Source: Vogesella urethralis (GTDB lineage Bacteria; Pseudomonadota; Gammaproteobacteria; Burkholderiales; Chromobacteriaceae). Taken from it: a stretch of DNA of 64,000 nucleotides. The notes beneath the pieces are model-generated. The model was not told the DNA's origin. It did no database searches and worked only from the letters and a program-made list of their open reading frames with translations. The DNA lies in assembly GCF_007644045.2 (NCBI RefSeq), contig NZ_VMDW02000087.1:62001-126000 (forward strand), in the 5' to 3' direction. The translations under genes were made by a program, and so were the position numbers. Every line of letters begins with the position of its first letter. Position 1 is the stretch's first letter. Positions 53,339 through 62,708 of this stretch are shown here, piece by piece.

Positions 53339-55225
53339 ATGTCACTGAAACAGCGACTGATGCTATTTGTGGCCATCCTGCTGGCCATTGCCATTGCCGT
53401 GCTGGCTGCGCTGGCTTACCAGCGCATGCGCGTAGAAATCGTCCGCGGCGTCGAACAAGAACTGAACGCTGCCATCGCCGGTAACCGTGAGGCGCTGGGC
53501 CGCTGGGTTGGCCAACGCGCCGACGCCATCCGCGCCACCGCAGGCCGGCTGGGCAAAGAAGACGCCAGCGCGCCGTACGCCAGCCTGGAGCAAGGCAAAG
53601 CCGCCGGCGGTTTCGACCAGATTTTTGCCGGCTACGAAGACAAAGCCATGCATTACGACGACCCCAATCGCCCGCCCAAGCCCGGCTATGACCCCACCGC
53701 CCGCCCGTGGTACAAGCTGGCCAGCGAAAAGCGCAGCGTGGTGCTGACCCAGCCCTACATGTTTGCCAGCCCGGCCAAACTGGGCGTCACCCTGGCCAGC
53801 CCCATCCTGCGTGACGGCCAGCTGGTTGGTGTCGCCGGCGGCGACATCGTGCTGGAAGGCCTGATCGCCGTGGTAAAAGGCATCAAGCTGCGCGGCGACG
53901 GTTACGCCTTCCTTGCCACTCGCGACGGCCATATCGTGGTGCACCCGGCCGACGGCAGCACGCTGAAACCGGTGAGCGACGTGATGCCGGGCTTTGACGG
54001 CAGCCTGCTTACCGCTGCCGGCACCACGCCGCAGCTGCACGAAGTGGATATCGACGGCAAGACGTACTATGCCGAGCTGGCGCCGGTAGACGGCACCGAC
54101 TGGGTGCTGGGTACCGTGGCTGAAAAAGACATTCTGCTGGCACCGCTGAGCCAGATGCTGATCACGCTGGTACTGGCCGGCCTGGCGGTAGCCGTGGCCG
54201 CCACCCTGCTGGCCAACGTGGCGCTGAACCGCCTGCTGGCCAACCTGGTGCGCCTGCGTGACGCGCTGCTGGACGTCGCCAGCGGCCAGGGCGACCTCAC
54301 CCACCAGCTGCAGATCGACAGCCGCGACGAAATCGGCCAGACCGCGCAGGCGTTCAACCGCTTCATCGGTAGCCTGCGCCAGATGTTCCTGGAAGTACGC
54401 GAGCACACCGTGTCGCTGAACGGCGGCATTGACGACCTGAACGGCATTACCCGCCAGCTGGCGCGCGATTCGCAGCAGCAGGCCGACGCCTCCAGCGCCA
54501 CCGCCGCCACCATCGAGCAGATCACCGTCAGCATCAACCACATCGCCAGCAATGCCGGCAGCGCCGAAGAATCGGTAGTGCAGACCGGCCAGACCTCGCG
54601 CCAGTCGGCGCAATCGGTGGGCGAACTGGCCGACAGCATCGAAGGCATTGCCTGTGCCGTGGGCGAGCTGGCCACCACGCTGGGCGGGCTGGGACAGCGC
54701 TCTGCCGAGATGGACCAGATCATCAACGTGATCAAGGACATTGCCGACCAGACCAACCTGCTGGCGCTGAACGCCGCCATCGAAGCCGCCCGCGCCGGCG
54801 AAATGGGCCGCGGCTTTGCCGTGGTGGCCGACGAGGTACGCAAGCTGGCCGAGCGCACGTCCAAGGCCACGGTGGAGATCGGCCAGCTGATCCACGCCAC
54901 GCACGAAGACGTGAGTTCGGCGCTGGCCAATATGAACAGCACGCAGCAGTCGGTGCAGTCCGGCGTTGGCGCGTCGCGCCAGGTGGCCACCGAGATTGCC
55001 GGCATCGAGCAGGAAGTGGGCCGCGTGGTACTGACCATCCGCGACATTGCCGACGCTACCCGCGAGCAATCGATCGCCACCACCGAAATGGCCCGCGCCG
55101 CCGAGGTGGCCAACCACATGGCCATCGAAACCGACCAGGCTGTGCAGAACGCCACCCGTACCGTGGACGACCTGCACCAGCTGTCCAACCACCTGCACGG
55201 CATGGTGTCGCGCTTCCGTCTGTAA
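53339..55225 (+). CDS. Methyl-accepting chemotaxis protein with dCACHE sensor
   Basis: Chemoreceptor of 628 residues. A membrane helix at about 7-28 leads to a large periplasmic dCACHE domain (about 30-270), a second helix at about 275-300 and HAMP ([26 protein letters not shown]). The signalling hairpin follows, with [45 protein letters not shown]. The sensor shows [12 protein letters not shown], then LTQPYMF and VAGGDI. That is the Y-R-W-Y...Y...D pattern described for amino-acid-binding dCACHE receptors, so an amino acid ligand is plausible. The ATG at 53339 has GAGG upstream; the longer frame to 53228 adds a proline-rich, non-family leader. Confidence 0.93.
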   Translation: MSLKQRLMLFVAILLAIAIAVLAALAYQRMRVEIVRGVEQELNAAIAGNREALGRWVGQRADAIRATAGRLGKEDASAPYASLEQGKAAGGFDQIFAGYEDKAMHYDDPNRPPKPGYDPTARPWYKLASEKRSVVLTQPYMFASPAKLGVTLASPILRDGQLVGVAGGDIVLEGLIAVVKGIKLRGDGYAFLATRDGHIVVHPADGSTLKPVSDVMPGFDGSLLTAAGTTPQLHEVDIDGKTYYAELAPVDGTDWVLGTVAEKDILLAPLSQMLITLVLAGLAVAVAATLLANVALNRLLANLVRLRDALLDVASGQGDLTHQLQIDSRDEIGQTAQAFNRFIGSLRQMFLEVREHTVSLNGGIDDLNGITRQLARDSQQQADASSATAATIEQITVSINHIASNAGSAEESVVQTGQTSRQSAQSVGELADSIEGIACAVGELATTLGGLGQRSAEMDQIINVIKDIADQTNLLALNAAIEAARAGEMGRGFAVVADEVRKLAERTSKATVEIGQLIHATHEDVSSALANMNSTQQSVQSGVGASRQVATEIAGIEQEVGRVVLTIRDIADATREQSIATTEMARAAEVANHMAIETDQAVQNATRTVDDLHQLSNHLHGMVSRFRL

Positions 55226-55245
55226 GCGCTGCCTACTGCACACGC

Positions 55246-55289
55246 AAAAAGCCCAAGGCCGCAGCGCAAGCTGCGGCCTTGGGCTTTTT
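55246..55289. terminator. Bidirectional terminator between chemoreceptor and LysR genes
   Basis: AAAAAGCCCAAGGCCGCAGC (55246-55265), loop GCAA, then its perfect complement (55270-55289) ending in five T. The 20-bp stem has A and T runs on opposite sides, so it can end transcription from both convergent genes. Confidence 0.93.
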
Positions 55290-55311
55290 CCGCCTGCGGC
55301 CAACCTTGCCG

Positions 55312-56193
55312 CTAGGCGCCGCCCTCGTCTTCCAGCCAGGCGCAGAATTCGGCGCATAGCGGGTCTTCCGCCAGCGCCAGCGGTACCACCCACGAATAAC
55401 CGCGAACCCGCACCGCCGGGCCGGGCAGCGCAATCTGCAGTTTGCCGCTGGCCAGCAGCTCGTCTATCACCGGCCTGGGCCCCAGCGTGATGCCCATGCC
55501 GTCCACCGCCGCCTGCAACGCCAGATAGTAGTGATCGAAATGCTGGTTGGCCGCAGGCTGCAAACCGGGTACACCGGCAGCCGCCAGCCAGCGCTCCCAC
55601 GCCACCGGCCGTGTTTCCGAGTGCAGCAGCGTGTGCTGTGCCAGCGCGGCAGCATCCGGCAACGGCTGGCGTGCCAGCAAGGCCGGGCTGGCCACCGGCA
55701 GCTCGTGCTCCGTCAGGAAGATGTTGGACACAAAACCTGGCCAGTGGTCGTTGCCACGACGGATGGCGATGTCGAAATCGGCGTTCTGGTTGTTGATGAT
55801 GGCGTCTGAGGTGGCCAGCCGCAGCTCTACTTCCGGGTGGCGGCGCTGGAACTGCGTCAGCCGGGGCAGCAGCCAGTGCATGGCCAGCGTGGGGGCGGCG
55901 TTGATGCGCAGCAGCCTGGGTTTCTGGCTTGTGAGTTTTTCGGTGGCATTGGCAATGCTGTCGAACGCGGCTTGCACCACCGGCAAGTACTGGCGGCCGG
56001 CGTCGGTCAGCCGCAGGCGGCGGCCAAGCCGTTCGAACAGTGCCACGCCCAGCCATTCCTCCAGCAGCGCCACCTGCCGGCTGACGGCACTATGGGTAAC
56101 GTGCAGCTGGGCGGCGGCAGCGGTCAGGCTTTGGTAGCGGGCGGCCATTTCAAAAGCGCGCAGCGCGTTGAGCGGCGGGAGCTTGCGGTTCAT
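55312..56193 (-). CDS. LysR family regulator (GcvA-like)
   Basis: A 293-residue LysR regulator. The DNA-binding region is LNALRAFEMAARYQSLTAAAAQLHVTHSAVSRQVALLEEWLG (about 8-49). The effector domain has LLRINAAPTLAMHWLLPRLTQFQRRHPEVELRL and FDIAIRRGNDHWPG, typical of the GcvA/AmpR group. The ATG at 56193 (MNRKLPPL) is chosen over 56214. It is divergent from the chrA pair, which it may control. A dispersed 9-mer lies inside the gene at 55546. Confidence 0.9.
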   Translation of the reverse strand: MNRKLPPLNALRAFEMAARYQSLTAAAAQLHVTHSAVSRQVALLEEWLGVALFERLGRRLRLTDAGRQYLPVVQAAFDSIANATEKLTSQKPRLLRINAAPTLAMHWLLPRLTQFQRRHPEVELRLATSDAIINNQNADFDIAIRRGNDHWPGFVSNIFLTEHELPVASPALLARQPLPDAAALAQHTLLHSETRPVAWERWLAAAGVPGLQPAANQHFDHYYLALQAAVDGMGITLGPRPVIDELLASGKLQIALPGPAVRVRGYSWVVPLALAEDPLCAEFCAWLEDEGGA

Positions 56194-56270
56194 GTTTGTG
56201 AGAATAACGCACAAGTAAAGCCAGAAAAAGCCGTTTGTGCCAGCCGCACGGCGGGCTTAGGCTACCGGGT

Positions 56271-56822
56271 ATGGATACCCTGATCATTCCCGACAAGAAA
56301 GCGCTGTTCGGCGGCTTTTTCCTCATCGGCCTCAGCGGCTTCGGCGGCGTGCTGCCGCAGGCGCAGCACCAGCTGGTACAACGCCGGCGCTGGCTGAACG
56401 ACGCCGAGTTTGCCGAGCTGCTGGCGCTGGGCCAGGTACTGCCCGGCCCCAATATCGTCAATATGGCGGTGGCGATCGGCAGCCGCTTTCACGGCGCGCA
56501 AGGCGCACTGCTGGCGGTGGCCGGCCTGCTGCTGGCGCCGCTGGCGCTGATCCTGTTGCTGGCCACGCTATACCAGCATTACCAGCAGGCGCCATGGCTG
56601 CAACAGCTGCTGGCCGGGCTGGCACCGGCCGGCATCGGCCTGCTGCTGGGCATGGTACTGAAGCTGGCAGCCCGCTTGCCGCGCCACTGGCGGCCGTGGG
56701 CACTGGCGGGGCTGACCTTCGCGGCAGTAGCGGTGGTGCAGCTGCCGCTATGGCTGGTGCTGCTGGTACTGGCGCCGCTGGCCGTGGGGCTGGCGTGGCG
56801 TTTCCCGCAGGAGGGGCACTGA
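56271..56822 (+). CDS. chrA: Chromate transporter family protein, first half (ChrA)
   Basis: A 183-residue membrane protein matching one half of ChrA, in the short-chain pair arrangement. The characteristic FFLIGLSGFGGVLPQAQHQLVQRRRWLNDAEFAELLALGQVLPGPNIVNMAVAIGSRFHG corresponds to the conserved GGxxP and PGPN motifs. About five helices follow. ChrA exports chromate; substrate specificity is not certain for every member. The next gene encodes the second half, one base after this stop. It is divergent from a LysR regulator. Confidence 0.88.
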   Translation: MDTLIIPDKKALFGGFFLIGLSGFGGVLPQAQHQLVQRRRWLNDAEFAELLALGQVLPGPNIVNMAVAIGSRFHGAQGALLAVAGLLLAPLALILLLATLYQHYQQAPWLQQLLAGLAPAGIGLLLGMVLKLAARLPRHWRPWALAGLTFAAVAVVQLPLWLVLLVLAPLAVGLAWRFPQEGH

Positions 56823-56823
56823 C

Positions 56824-57339
56824 ATGCTGATCTTCCTGTTTCTGATGTTTGTGCAGTTTTCGCTGCTGGCGGTGGGCGGCGCCAATGCCATCGTGCCCGA
56901 GCTACACCGCGTGGTGGTGACCGAGCTACGCTGGATGAGCGGCCAGGAATTCGCGGCGCTGTTTGCGCTGGCGCAGGCGGCACCGGGGCCGAACGTGCTG
57001 GTGGTGAGCCTGGTGGGCTGGAAGGTAGCCGGCGTGCCCGGCGCCATCGTCAGCCTGATCGGCATTTGCCTGCCGTCGTCGCTGCTCAGCTTCTGGGTGG
57101 CCCGCTGGTGGCAGCAGGCACGCGGCAGCCGGCTGACCACCGCCATCAACAGCGGGTTGGCGCCGCTGACGGTGGGGCTGATCGGCGCCGGTGTAGCGAT
57201 GATGGCCAGCAGCCACCCGCCGTCCCTGAGCGGTGGTGCGCTGCTGGCAGGCTGCGCGCTGCTGAGCTGGCGCACGCGGCTGAACCCGCTGTGGCTGCTG
57301 GCGGCAGGCGCCGCAGCCGGCTTGGGCGGGCTGGTGTAA
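56824..57339 (+). CDS. chrA: Chromate transporter family protein, second half (ChrA)
   Basis: A 171-residue partner of the preceding protein. FVQFSLLAVGGANAIVPELHRVVVTELRWMSGQEFAALFALAQAAPGPNVLVVSLVGWKVAG repeats the conserved ChrA half-motif. Short-chain ChrA pairs are thought to work as heterodimers of opposite membrane orientation. The ATG lies one base after the upstream stop, so the two are translationally coupled. Confidence 0.88.
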   Translation: MLIFLFLMFVQFSLLAVGGANAIVPELHRVVVTELRWMSGQEFAALFALAQAAPGPNVLVVSLVGWKVAGVPGAIVSLIGICLPSSLLSFWVARWWQQARGSRLTTAINSGLAPLTVGLIGAGVAMMASSHPPSLSGGALLAGCALLSWRTRLNPLWLLAAGAAAGLGGLV

Positions 57340-57437
57340 GCCCGCCGCCGATAGCGCCGCATTAAACGGGCAACAAGACAACTTTGCGATAAAACTTGCT
57401 ATAGAATTGCCGGCCTTTTCCCGCTGTTGTTGCCTGC

Positions 57438-58217
57438 ATGAAAAAGCCGCTTGCCCTGTTGCCCCTGCTTGTCGCCCTGGTTTACGCCGCCGCCGATCAC
57501 TTCCAGACGCCTGCCGCCCCTGCTGCGGCCAACCCGGTACCCAGCGGCCCGCAAGTGGCCACCCGTTTTGCCGATTGCCCGCAGCTGTTCTACCGCAACA
57601 CGCCCCCGGCCATCGCCGCCAGCCTGCAGCACGCCCGTGTGCGCGAGCTGTGCTTTGACGATTTTGCCGTGCTGCACGACGGCGACACCCGCACTCCGCT
57701 GTTTGCCGCCGAAAAGCTGTCGGCGCGCAGCCTGGCCGACGCCGACGAAAAGCGCACCGACCGCTTCTACGAGGAGGCGCGTCTGCGCAGCAGCGAGCGC
57801 GCCACGCTGGCCGACTACCGTGGCAGCGGCTACGACCGCGGCCATATGGCGGCAGCGGCACAACGCACCACGCCCGAGGCGATGGCGCAAAGCTTCAGCC
57901 TGGCCAATATGGTGCCGCAGGTGCCGGAAAATAACCGTGGCGTGTGGGCACGCGCGGTAGAAGCAGCCACCCGCAAGTACGTGCAACGTACCCGCGGCGA
58001 GGTGTACGTGTTTACCGGCCCCTACTTCGACCCGCAGCAAGCGCCGCGCTACGCCGGCAAGGTGCGGGTGCCGGACGCGCTGTACAAGCTGGTGTACGAC
58101 CCGGCTGCCGGCAAATCATGGGTGTACTGGACCGCCAACGCCGACGTGGCCAAGCCGCAAATGCTGGCCTACGACGAGCTGGTACGCCGCACCGGCATCC
58201 GCTTCCTGCCGCAGTAA
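57438..58217 (+). CDS. Secreted DNA/RNA non-specific endonuclease (NUC1 family)
   Basis: A 259-residue nuclease of the Serratia-nuclease/EndoG (beta-beta-alpha metal) fold. A signal peptide (about 1-18, MKKPLALLPLLVALVYAA) sends it to the periplasm or outside. The catalytic motif is YDRGHMAAAA (His in DRGH), with the metal asparagine in SFSLANMVPQVPENNRGVW. The C-terminal core includes VYVFTGPYF and VPDALYKLVYDP. It is a stand-alone gene; TATAGAAT about 30 bases upstream may be its -10. Likely roles are nutrient scavenging from DNA or processing of extracellular DNA. Confidence 0.9.
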   Translation: MKKPLALLPLLVALVYAAADHFQTPAAPAAANPVPSGPQVATRFADCPQLFYRNTPPAIAASLQHARVRELCFDDFAVLHDGDTRTPLFAAEKLSARSLADADEKRTDRFYEEARLRSSERATLADYRGSGYDRGHMAAAAQRTTPEAMAQSFSLANMVPQVPENNRGVWARAVEAATRKYVQRTRGEVYVFTGPYFDPQQAPRYAGKVRVPDALYKLVYDPAAGKSWVYWTANADVAKPQMLAYDELVRRTGIRFLPQ

Positions 58218-58336
58218 GCCGCGCCCAGGCGCCAGAGTTGGCCGCGACACGCCATTTTGTCCACGCTTTGTACTGGACAAAATAGGCAGCCGTTTCTAAG
58301 ATCAGGGCAGTCACTCCTGCTGCCCGGTCTGCCATC

Positions 58337-58798
58337 ATGACTTCCGATACTGCCCCCGCTAGCTTGCCCGCCCCCGCCGCCTGGCTGGGTTATGGCGGTG
58401 CCCTGCCTTTCGTTAGCCTGGCCGCGCTGTGCTGGCTGGTGGCCGGCCACGCCGGCTTCTGGTTCGGCCTGCTACTGGTTTACGGCGCCGTGATCCTGTC
58501 GTTTGTCGGCGCGCTGCACTGGGGCTTTGCCATGACGCTGCCGGGGCTGGACGCTGCCCGTCGCAGCCGTATGATGGCGTGGAGCGTGGTGCCGGCGCTG
58601 CTGGCCTGGCCGGCCGTACTGCTACCGGCGGCGCCGGGCGTGGCCACGCTGCTGCTGGGCTATCTGCTGCACTACCTGCAAGACTGGCGCCTGTGCCGCG
58701 ACGTGGACCTGCCCAGCTGGTACCTGCCGCTGCGCCGCCACCTCAGCCTGGCCGCCGGCTTCAGCCTGCTGGCCGGCGTGCTGGCATTGCAGGCCTGA
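58337..58798 (+). CDS. DUF3429 family membrane protein
   Basis: A 153-residue protein with four to five membrane helices. WLGYGGALPFVSLAALCWL near the N-terminus and SFVGALHWGFAM in the middle match the DUF3429 pattern; function is unknown. It is followed after three bases by another small membrane protein gene, then a UbiB-like kinase gene. The three probably form an operon. Confidence 0.8.
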   Translation: MTSDTAPASLPAPAAWLGYGGALPFVSLAALCWLVAGHAGFWFGLLLVYGAVILSFVGALHWGFAMTLPGLDAARRSRMMAWSVVPALLAWPAVLLPAAPGVATLLLGYLLHYLQDWRLCRDVDLPSWYLPLRRHLSLAAGFSLLAGVLALQA

Positions 58799-58801
58799 AC
58801 C

Positions 58802-59164
58802 ATGAGCCGCTACTTCAACAAACTGGCCGGTTTCAGCCGCAGCCCGGCCGGGCTGGAAAGCCGGCTGCTGGCGCTGGCACCACGCTGCCTGGTGTACGGC
58901 ACGCTGCTGCTGGCAAGCCCGCTGTGCCTGTGGCGGCTGCAAGTGTGGCTGTGGCCGGGCAGCCTCAGCCCGCAACAAAGCGCCATGGTGGATATCCTGG
59001 CCATCAGCTGGCTGATCCTGCTGTGGACGGTGGTATTTACCGTGGCGCTGGGCGCGTGGATTGTGCGCATCATGAAAGGCCCGGCCTACGTAGCCGACGC
59101 CTACCCGCTGGCCGACCACCCGCGCCCCGGCAGCCAACCCGCCCTGCCCCCACCGCATGACTGA
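58802..59164 (+). CDS. Small membrane protein of unknown function
   Basis: A 120-residue protein with two predicted helices (about 27-48 and 62-90). A conserved-looking segment IVRIMKGPAYVADAYPLADHPRPG precedes a proline-rich tail. The KGPAYVADAYPL stretch resembles short uncharacterised proteobacterial proteins, but I cannot assign a function. It overlaps the downstream UbiB-like gene by eight bases. Confidence 0.7.
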   Translation: MSRYFNKLAGFSRSPAGLESRLLALAPRCLVYGTLLLASPLCLWRLQVWLWPGSLSPQQSAMVDILAISWLILLWTVVFTVALGAWIVRIMKGPAYVADAYPLADHPRPGSQPALPPPHD

Positions 59165-60473
59165 CAACGCCAAATCCCGCCCGGTACCGGTTGGCCGCCT
59201 GTCGCGGCTGGCGCGCCTTGGCAGCCTGGCAGGCGGCATTGCCGGCGGCATGGTGGCCGAAGGCGCGCGCCGGCTGGCCAGCGGCCAACGCCCGCAATGG
59301 CAAGATCTGCTGCTGACGCCGGCCAACGCCGCCCGCTTTGCCCACCAGCTGTCGCAAATGCGCGGCGCGGCGATGAAGATGGGCCAGTTGCTGTCGATGG
59401 ACGCCGGCGACCTGGTGCCGCCCGCGCTGCGCGACATCCTGGCCACGCTGCGCGAAGACGCGCACACCATGCCGCTAAGCCAGCTGGCTGACGTGCTGGA
59501 GCAGGAATGGGGCGACGACTGGCAAACGCGCTTCAAACGCTTTTCCTTCCAGCCGGTGGCCGCTGCCTCCATCGGCCAGGTGCACCGCGCCGAGCTGGCC
59601 AGCGGCGAAACGCTGGCCATCAAGGTGCAGTACCCCGGCGTGGCGCGCAGCATCGACAGCGATGTAGATAATGTGGCCAGCCTGCTACGGCTGAGCGGCC
59701 TGCTGCCGCCGGGTTTCGACCTCGACACCCTGCTGACCGAAGCCAAGCGCCAGCTGCACCAGGAGGCCGACTACCAGCAGGAAGCGGCCAACCTGCAGCA
59801 CTACCGCCAGCTGCTGGCCGGTAACGCCGACCTGTTGCTGCCGCAAGCCGTACCCGAGCTGTGCACGCCGCGCATCCTGGCGATGGATTTCATCGACAGC
59901 GTGCCGATCACCACGCTGCAACAGGCGCCACAAGCCGAGCGCGACCGCATCGCCACCCTGCTGTTCGACCTGCTGCTGCGCGAGATCTTCGACTTTGCCT
60001 GCCTGCAAAGCGACCCCAACTTTGCCAACTACCGCTACCAGCCGGCCAGCGGCCAGCTGGTGCTGCTGGATTTCGGCGCCACGCGCCGGCTGGGTGCCGA
60101 CAACGTGCAGCACTACCGCCGCCTGCTGTTGGCCGCACAGGCGCAAGACCGGCAGGCGCTGGGCGAGGCGGCCACCGCATTGGGCTACTTTCCGCAGCAG
60201 GTGTCGGCCCGCCATTACGACGAGGTGATGGCCATTTTCCTGCTGGCCTGCGAGCCGCTGCGCCACACCGGCGCTTACGACTTCGGCAGCAGTACGCTAG
60301 CGGCCCGCATGCGCGACGCCGGCTGGGCCATGCGCCACGAGCGCGACGCCTGGCACACGCCGCCGGTAGACGCGCTATTCCTGCACCGCAAGGTGGCCGG
60401 GCTGTACCTGTTGGCCGCACGGTTACAAGCACGAGTGGATATTGCCGCGCTGTTTGCCCGCTACGCTGGCTGA
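59157..60473 (+). CDS. AarF/UbiB/ABC1-type atypical kinase
   Basis: A 438-residue member of the UbiB/COQ8 family. The signature KxGQ motif is in RGAAMKMGQLLSMDAGDLVP (about 70-89), followed by PVAAASIGQVHRAEL (Ala-rich loop in place of a P-loop), the lysine in LAIKVQYPGV, EADYQQEAAN, and a catalytic loop ending LQSDPNFANYRY with metal Asp in LLDFGATRRLG. It lacks the C-terminal membrane helices of UbiB, so it is probably a soluble paralogue. Roles in quinone or lipid homeostasis are inferred from the family. It overlaps the preceding small gene by eight bases. Confidence 0.87.
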   Translation: MTDNAKSRPVPVGRLSRLARLGSLAGGIAGGMVAEGARRLASGQRPQWQDLLLTPANAARFAHQLSQMRGAAMKMGQLLSMDAGDLVPPALRDILATLREDAHTMPLSQLADVLEQEWGDDWQTRFKRFSFQPVAAASIGQVHRAELASGETLAIKVQYPGVARSIDSDVDNVASLLRLSGLLPPGFDLDTLLTEAKRQLHQEADYQQEAANLQHYRQLLAGNADLLLPQAVPELCTPRILAMDFIDSVPITTLQQAPQAERDRIATLLFDLLLREIFDFACLQSDPNFANYRYQPASGQLVLLDFGATRRLGADNVQHYRRLLLAAQAQDRQALGEAATALGYFPQQVSARHYDEVMAIFLLACEPLRHTGAYDFGSSTLAARMRDAGWAMRHERDAWHTPPVDALFLHRKVAGLYLLAARLQARVDIAALFARYAG

Positions 60474-60544
60474 CTCACGCCGGCTGACTGGCGCAGCGTC
60501 GGGCGGCTTGTCCATAATGCAGACAGCCGCCCACGGAGCCCGCC

Positions 60545-60961
60545 ATGCCGGACCTTGCCACCGCCCTCAGCCTGCGCCACCACTGCCCGCCAGCCCTGTG
60601 CAATTGCGGGCTGGCAGCGCTTGTGGCCAACCCGCAAGCCGACTTGCGTGTGCTGCGGCTGACGCAGGCGGAAGAGAAAAAGCTGATTGCCCACATCGAC
60701 GCCATCGACAGCTACCCGCAGCTGCTGCGCGTGGGCGAACGGCTGCAACAGCAACTGGGGCTGACGCTGCAGCTGGCGCCCGGCCCCAACGAAGTGCGCA
60801 CCGTGCGCGGCATCGTGGTACAGCTGGCCGCCCACCCCGGCCTGTGCCGCAAGACGCGGCAGAACGTGGCGGCGGCGGTGCGGCGCTGCCTGGAGCGCCA
60901 CCCGTCGCTCTGCTACCAGCTGCTGGACAGCCACGACCTGCTGGGCGGCGGCTTCCTGTAA
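60545..60961 (+). CDS. Hypothetical cytoplasmic protein
   Basis: A 138-residue soluble protein with no recognised domain. It begins MPDLATALSLRHHCPPALCN and contains three Cys near the N-terminus and at CRKTRQN, then RRCLERHPSLCYQLLDSHDLLGGGFL. Its frame and composition fit local coding. It lies 70 bases after the UbiB-like gene and is convergent with the YddA-type transporter gene. The start at 60545 has no strong ribosome binding site. Confidence 0.6.
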   Translation: MPDLATALSLRHHCPPALCNCGLAALVANPQADLRVLRLTQAEEKKLIAHIDAIDSYPQLLRVGERLQQQLGLTLQLAPGPNEVRTVRGIVVQLAAHPGLCRKTRQNVAAAVRRCLERHPSLCYQLLDSHDLLGGGFL

Positions 60962-60989
60962 CCCGGCCGCCGCGCAAGGCCCGCCAGCG

Positions 60990-62708
60990 CTACAGCACCA
61001 GGCTGCGGCCAACCCTGGGCGCCGGCGCCAACGCTGCGCCCTCGTCATGGCGCGCCAGCGCCACCACCTCGTCAAACAACACGTGCAGCACCGGCTGGTG
61101 CGTCACCGCCAGTACCGTGCTGCCCGGCAAGGCCTGGCGCAGCGCGCGCAGGCAGTGCAAGGCCGAGGCTTCGTCCAGCTGGTTGGTGGCTTCGTCCAGA
61201 ATCAGCAGCGACGGTTGCTGCAGCATGGCGCGCAGCAAGGACACGCGTTGCTGTTCGCCGCCGGACAACACCCGCCCCCAATCTGCTACCTCGTGCAGAC
61301 GGCCGGCCAAGGCCGCCAGCCCCACCGCGGCCAGGCCGTCGCGCAGTTCCGGCTCCGGGTACGGTTGCAGCGCCGGGTAGCTCAGCAGCTGCGCCAGGCT
61401 GCTACGGAACAGATACGGCTGCTGCGGCAGGATCAGCACGTCGTGCTGCAGGCTGTGGCTGCCCTGGTAAAACGGCCAGATGCCGGCCAAGGTGCGGATC
61501 AACGTGGATTTGCCCAGCCCGCTGGGGCCGTCCAGGCGCACCCACTGCGCGGCAGCAACGCAATGGCTGAGCGGCTGCAGCATCGGGCGGCCATCCGGGT
61601 AGCACACTTGCAGCTGCTGCAGCTGCAAGCCGGCGGCGGGTGTGGTGGTGGTGGCCGCCGGCGGTGCCAGCTGGCGCGCGCTGTCCAGGCTGCTGACAAA
61701 CTGGTGCAAACGCTGCACTGACGCCGACCAGCGCGCCAGCTCGTCGTAGGCACGTACAAACCAGCTCAGCGCATTGCTCACCTGCATAAAAGCGGAGTTC
61801 ACCTGCATCAGCCCGCCCAGCGTCAGCGACTTGGACAAAAACGCCGGCAGCGCGGCAAACAGCGGCACCATGCTGTTGATGTAGTTGTAGCTGGTGCTGA
61901 ACAGGCCCAGGTTGCGCTCGCGCTGCATCATGCGGTACCAGTTGGCCGCCACGCCGGCAAAGTCGTCGGCCACGTGGCGCCGCGCCCACGGCTCGCCGCC
62001 GTACAGCGCAATCTGCTCGGCGTGTTCGCGCTGGTGGCGCAGCGTGCTGCGCAGGTCGGCCTCGCGCTGTTGCTGCTGCACGTTCAACCGCGTCAGTTCA
62101 TTGCCGATCCAGTGCGTCAGCAGCGCACCGAACAGCGCGTAACCCAGCGCAAACCACAGCAGGTAGCCGGGCACCACCAGTTGGCCGTCGCCCCACGGCA
62201 GCGTCAGGTTGCTGGACAGCTGCCACAGGATGAACACGAACGACAGCAGCTTGGCCACCGCCGACACCAGCGAGCGCAACAGGTCGATGCTGTCGGTCAC
62301 CAGCAGGTTCACGTCTTCGGCAATGCGCTGGTCGGGGTTGTCCGGCTCGCCGTGCAGGCCCAGGCGGTAAAAGGCGCGCTCGGCCAGCCAGGCGTCTACC
62401 AGCTGGCGCGTCATCGCTTCGCGCCAGCGCAGGATCAGCAGCTTGCGCACCCAGTCAAGCGCCACCGCCACCACCACGGCGGCGCTGATCAGCAGGCAGT
62501 AACGGCCCAGCAGCGGGTAGATGCGCGGTGTATCCAGCGCGCCCAGCGCGTCGTAGAAGTCCTTGTTCCAGAAATTGAGCCAGACATTCATCTGCACCAG
62601 GATCAGGCCCATGCCGAGGATGGCCAGCAACAGCAGCCAGGCCAGCCAGTTGTGGCGCGAGCGCCAGTACGGGGCGGCCAGTTGCCAGAATTGACGCAGG
62701 GTATTCAA
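60990..62708 (-). CDS. YddA/SbmA-type ABC transporter (permease-ATPase fusion)
   Basis: A 572-residue half-transporter with an SbmA/BacA-like membrane domain. The N-terminal part has about six helices and segments VWLNFWNKDFYDALGALD, WREAMTRQLVDAWLAERAFYRLGLHGEPDNPDQRIAEDV and LFSTSYNYINSMVPLFAALPAFLSKSLTLGGLMQ. The ATPase has Walker A DGPSGLGKSTLIRTLAG, signature LSGGEQQRVSLLRAMLQQP and Walker B LLILDEATNQLD. The start is a TTG at 62708 with GGAGA upstream, overlapping the stop of the M16 protease gene. Pairing with an M16 protease matches the pqqL-yddA and fusC-fusD arrangement. Confidence 0.88.
   Translation of the reverse strand: MNTLRQFWQLAAPYWRSRHNWLAWLLLLAILGMGLILVQMNVWLNFWNKDFYDALGALDTPRIYPLLGRYCLLISAAVVVAVALDWVRKLLILRWREAMTRQLVDAWLAERAFYRLGLHGEPDNPDQRIAEDVNLLVTDSIDLLRSLVSAVAKLLSFVFILWQLSSNLTLPWGDGQLVVPGYLLWFALGYALFGALLTHWIGNELTRLNVQQQQREADLRSTLRHQREHAEQIALYGGEPWARRHVADDFAGVAANWYRMMQRERNLGLFSTSYNYINSMVPLFAALPAFLSKSLTLGGLMQVNSAFMQVSNALSWFVRAYDELARWSASVQRLHQFVSSLDSARQLAPPAATTTTPAAGLQLQQLQVCYPDGRPMLQPLSHCVAAAQWVRLDGPSGLGKSTLIRTLAGIWPFYQGSHSLQHDVLILPQQPYLFRSSLAQLLSYPALQPYPEPELRDGLAAVGLAALAGRLHEVADWGRVLSGGEQQRVSLLRAMLQQPSLLILDEATNQLDEASALHCLRALRQALPGSTVLAVTHQPVLHVLFDEVVALARHDEGAALAPAPRVGRSLVL

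Noticed and set aside
53363-56056. Minus-strand open frame of 897 codons across the chemoreceptor and LysR genes
   Set aside because: It is antisense to two well-supported genes, has Gly/Ala/Arg-rich low-complexity translation and no family motifs; an effect of high GC.
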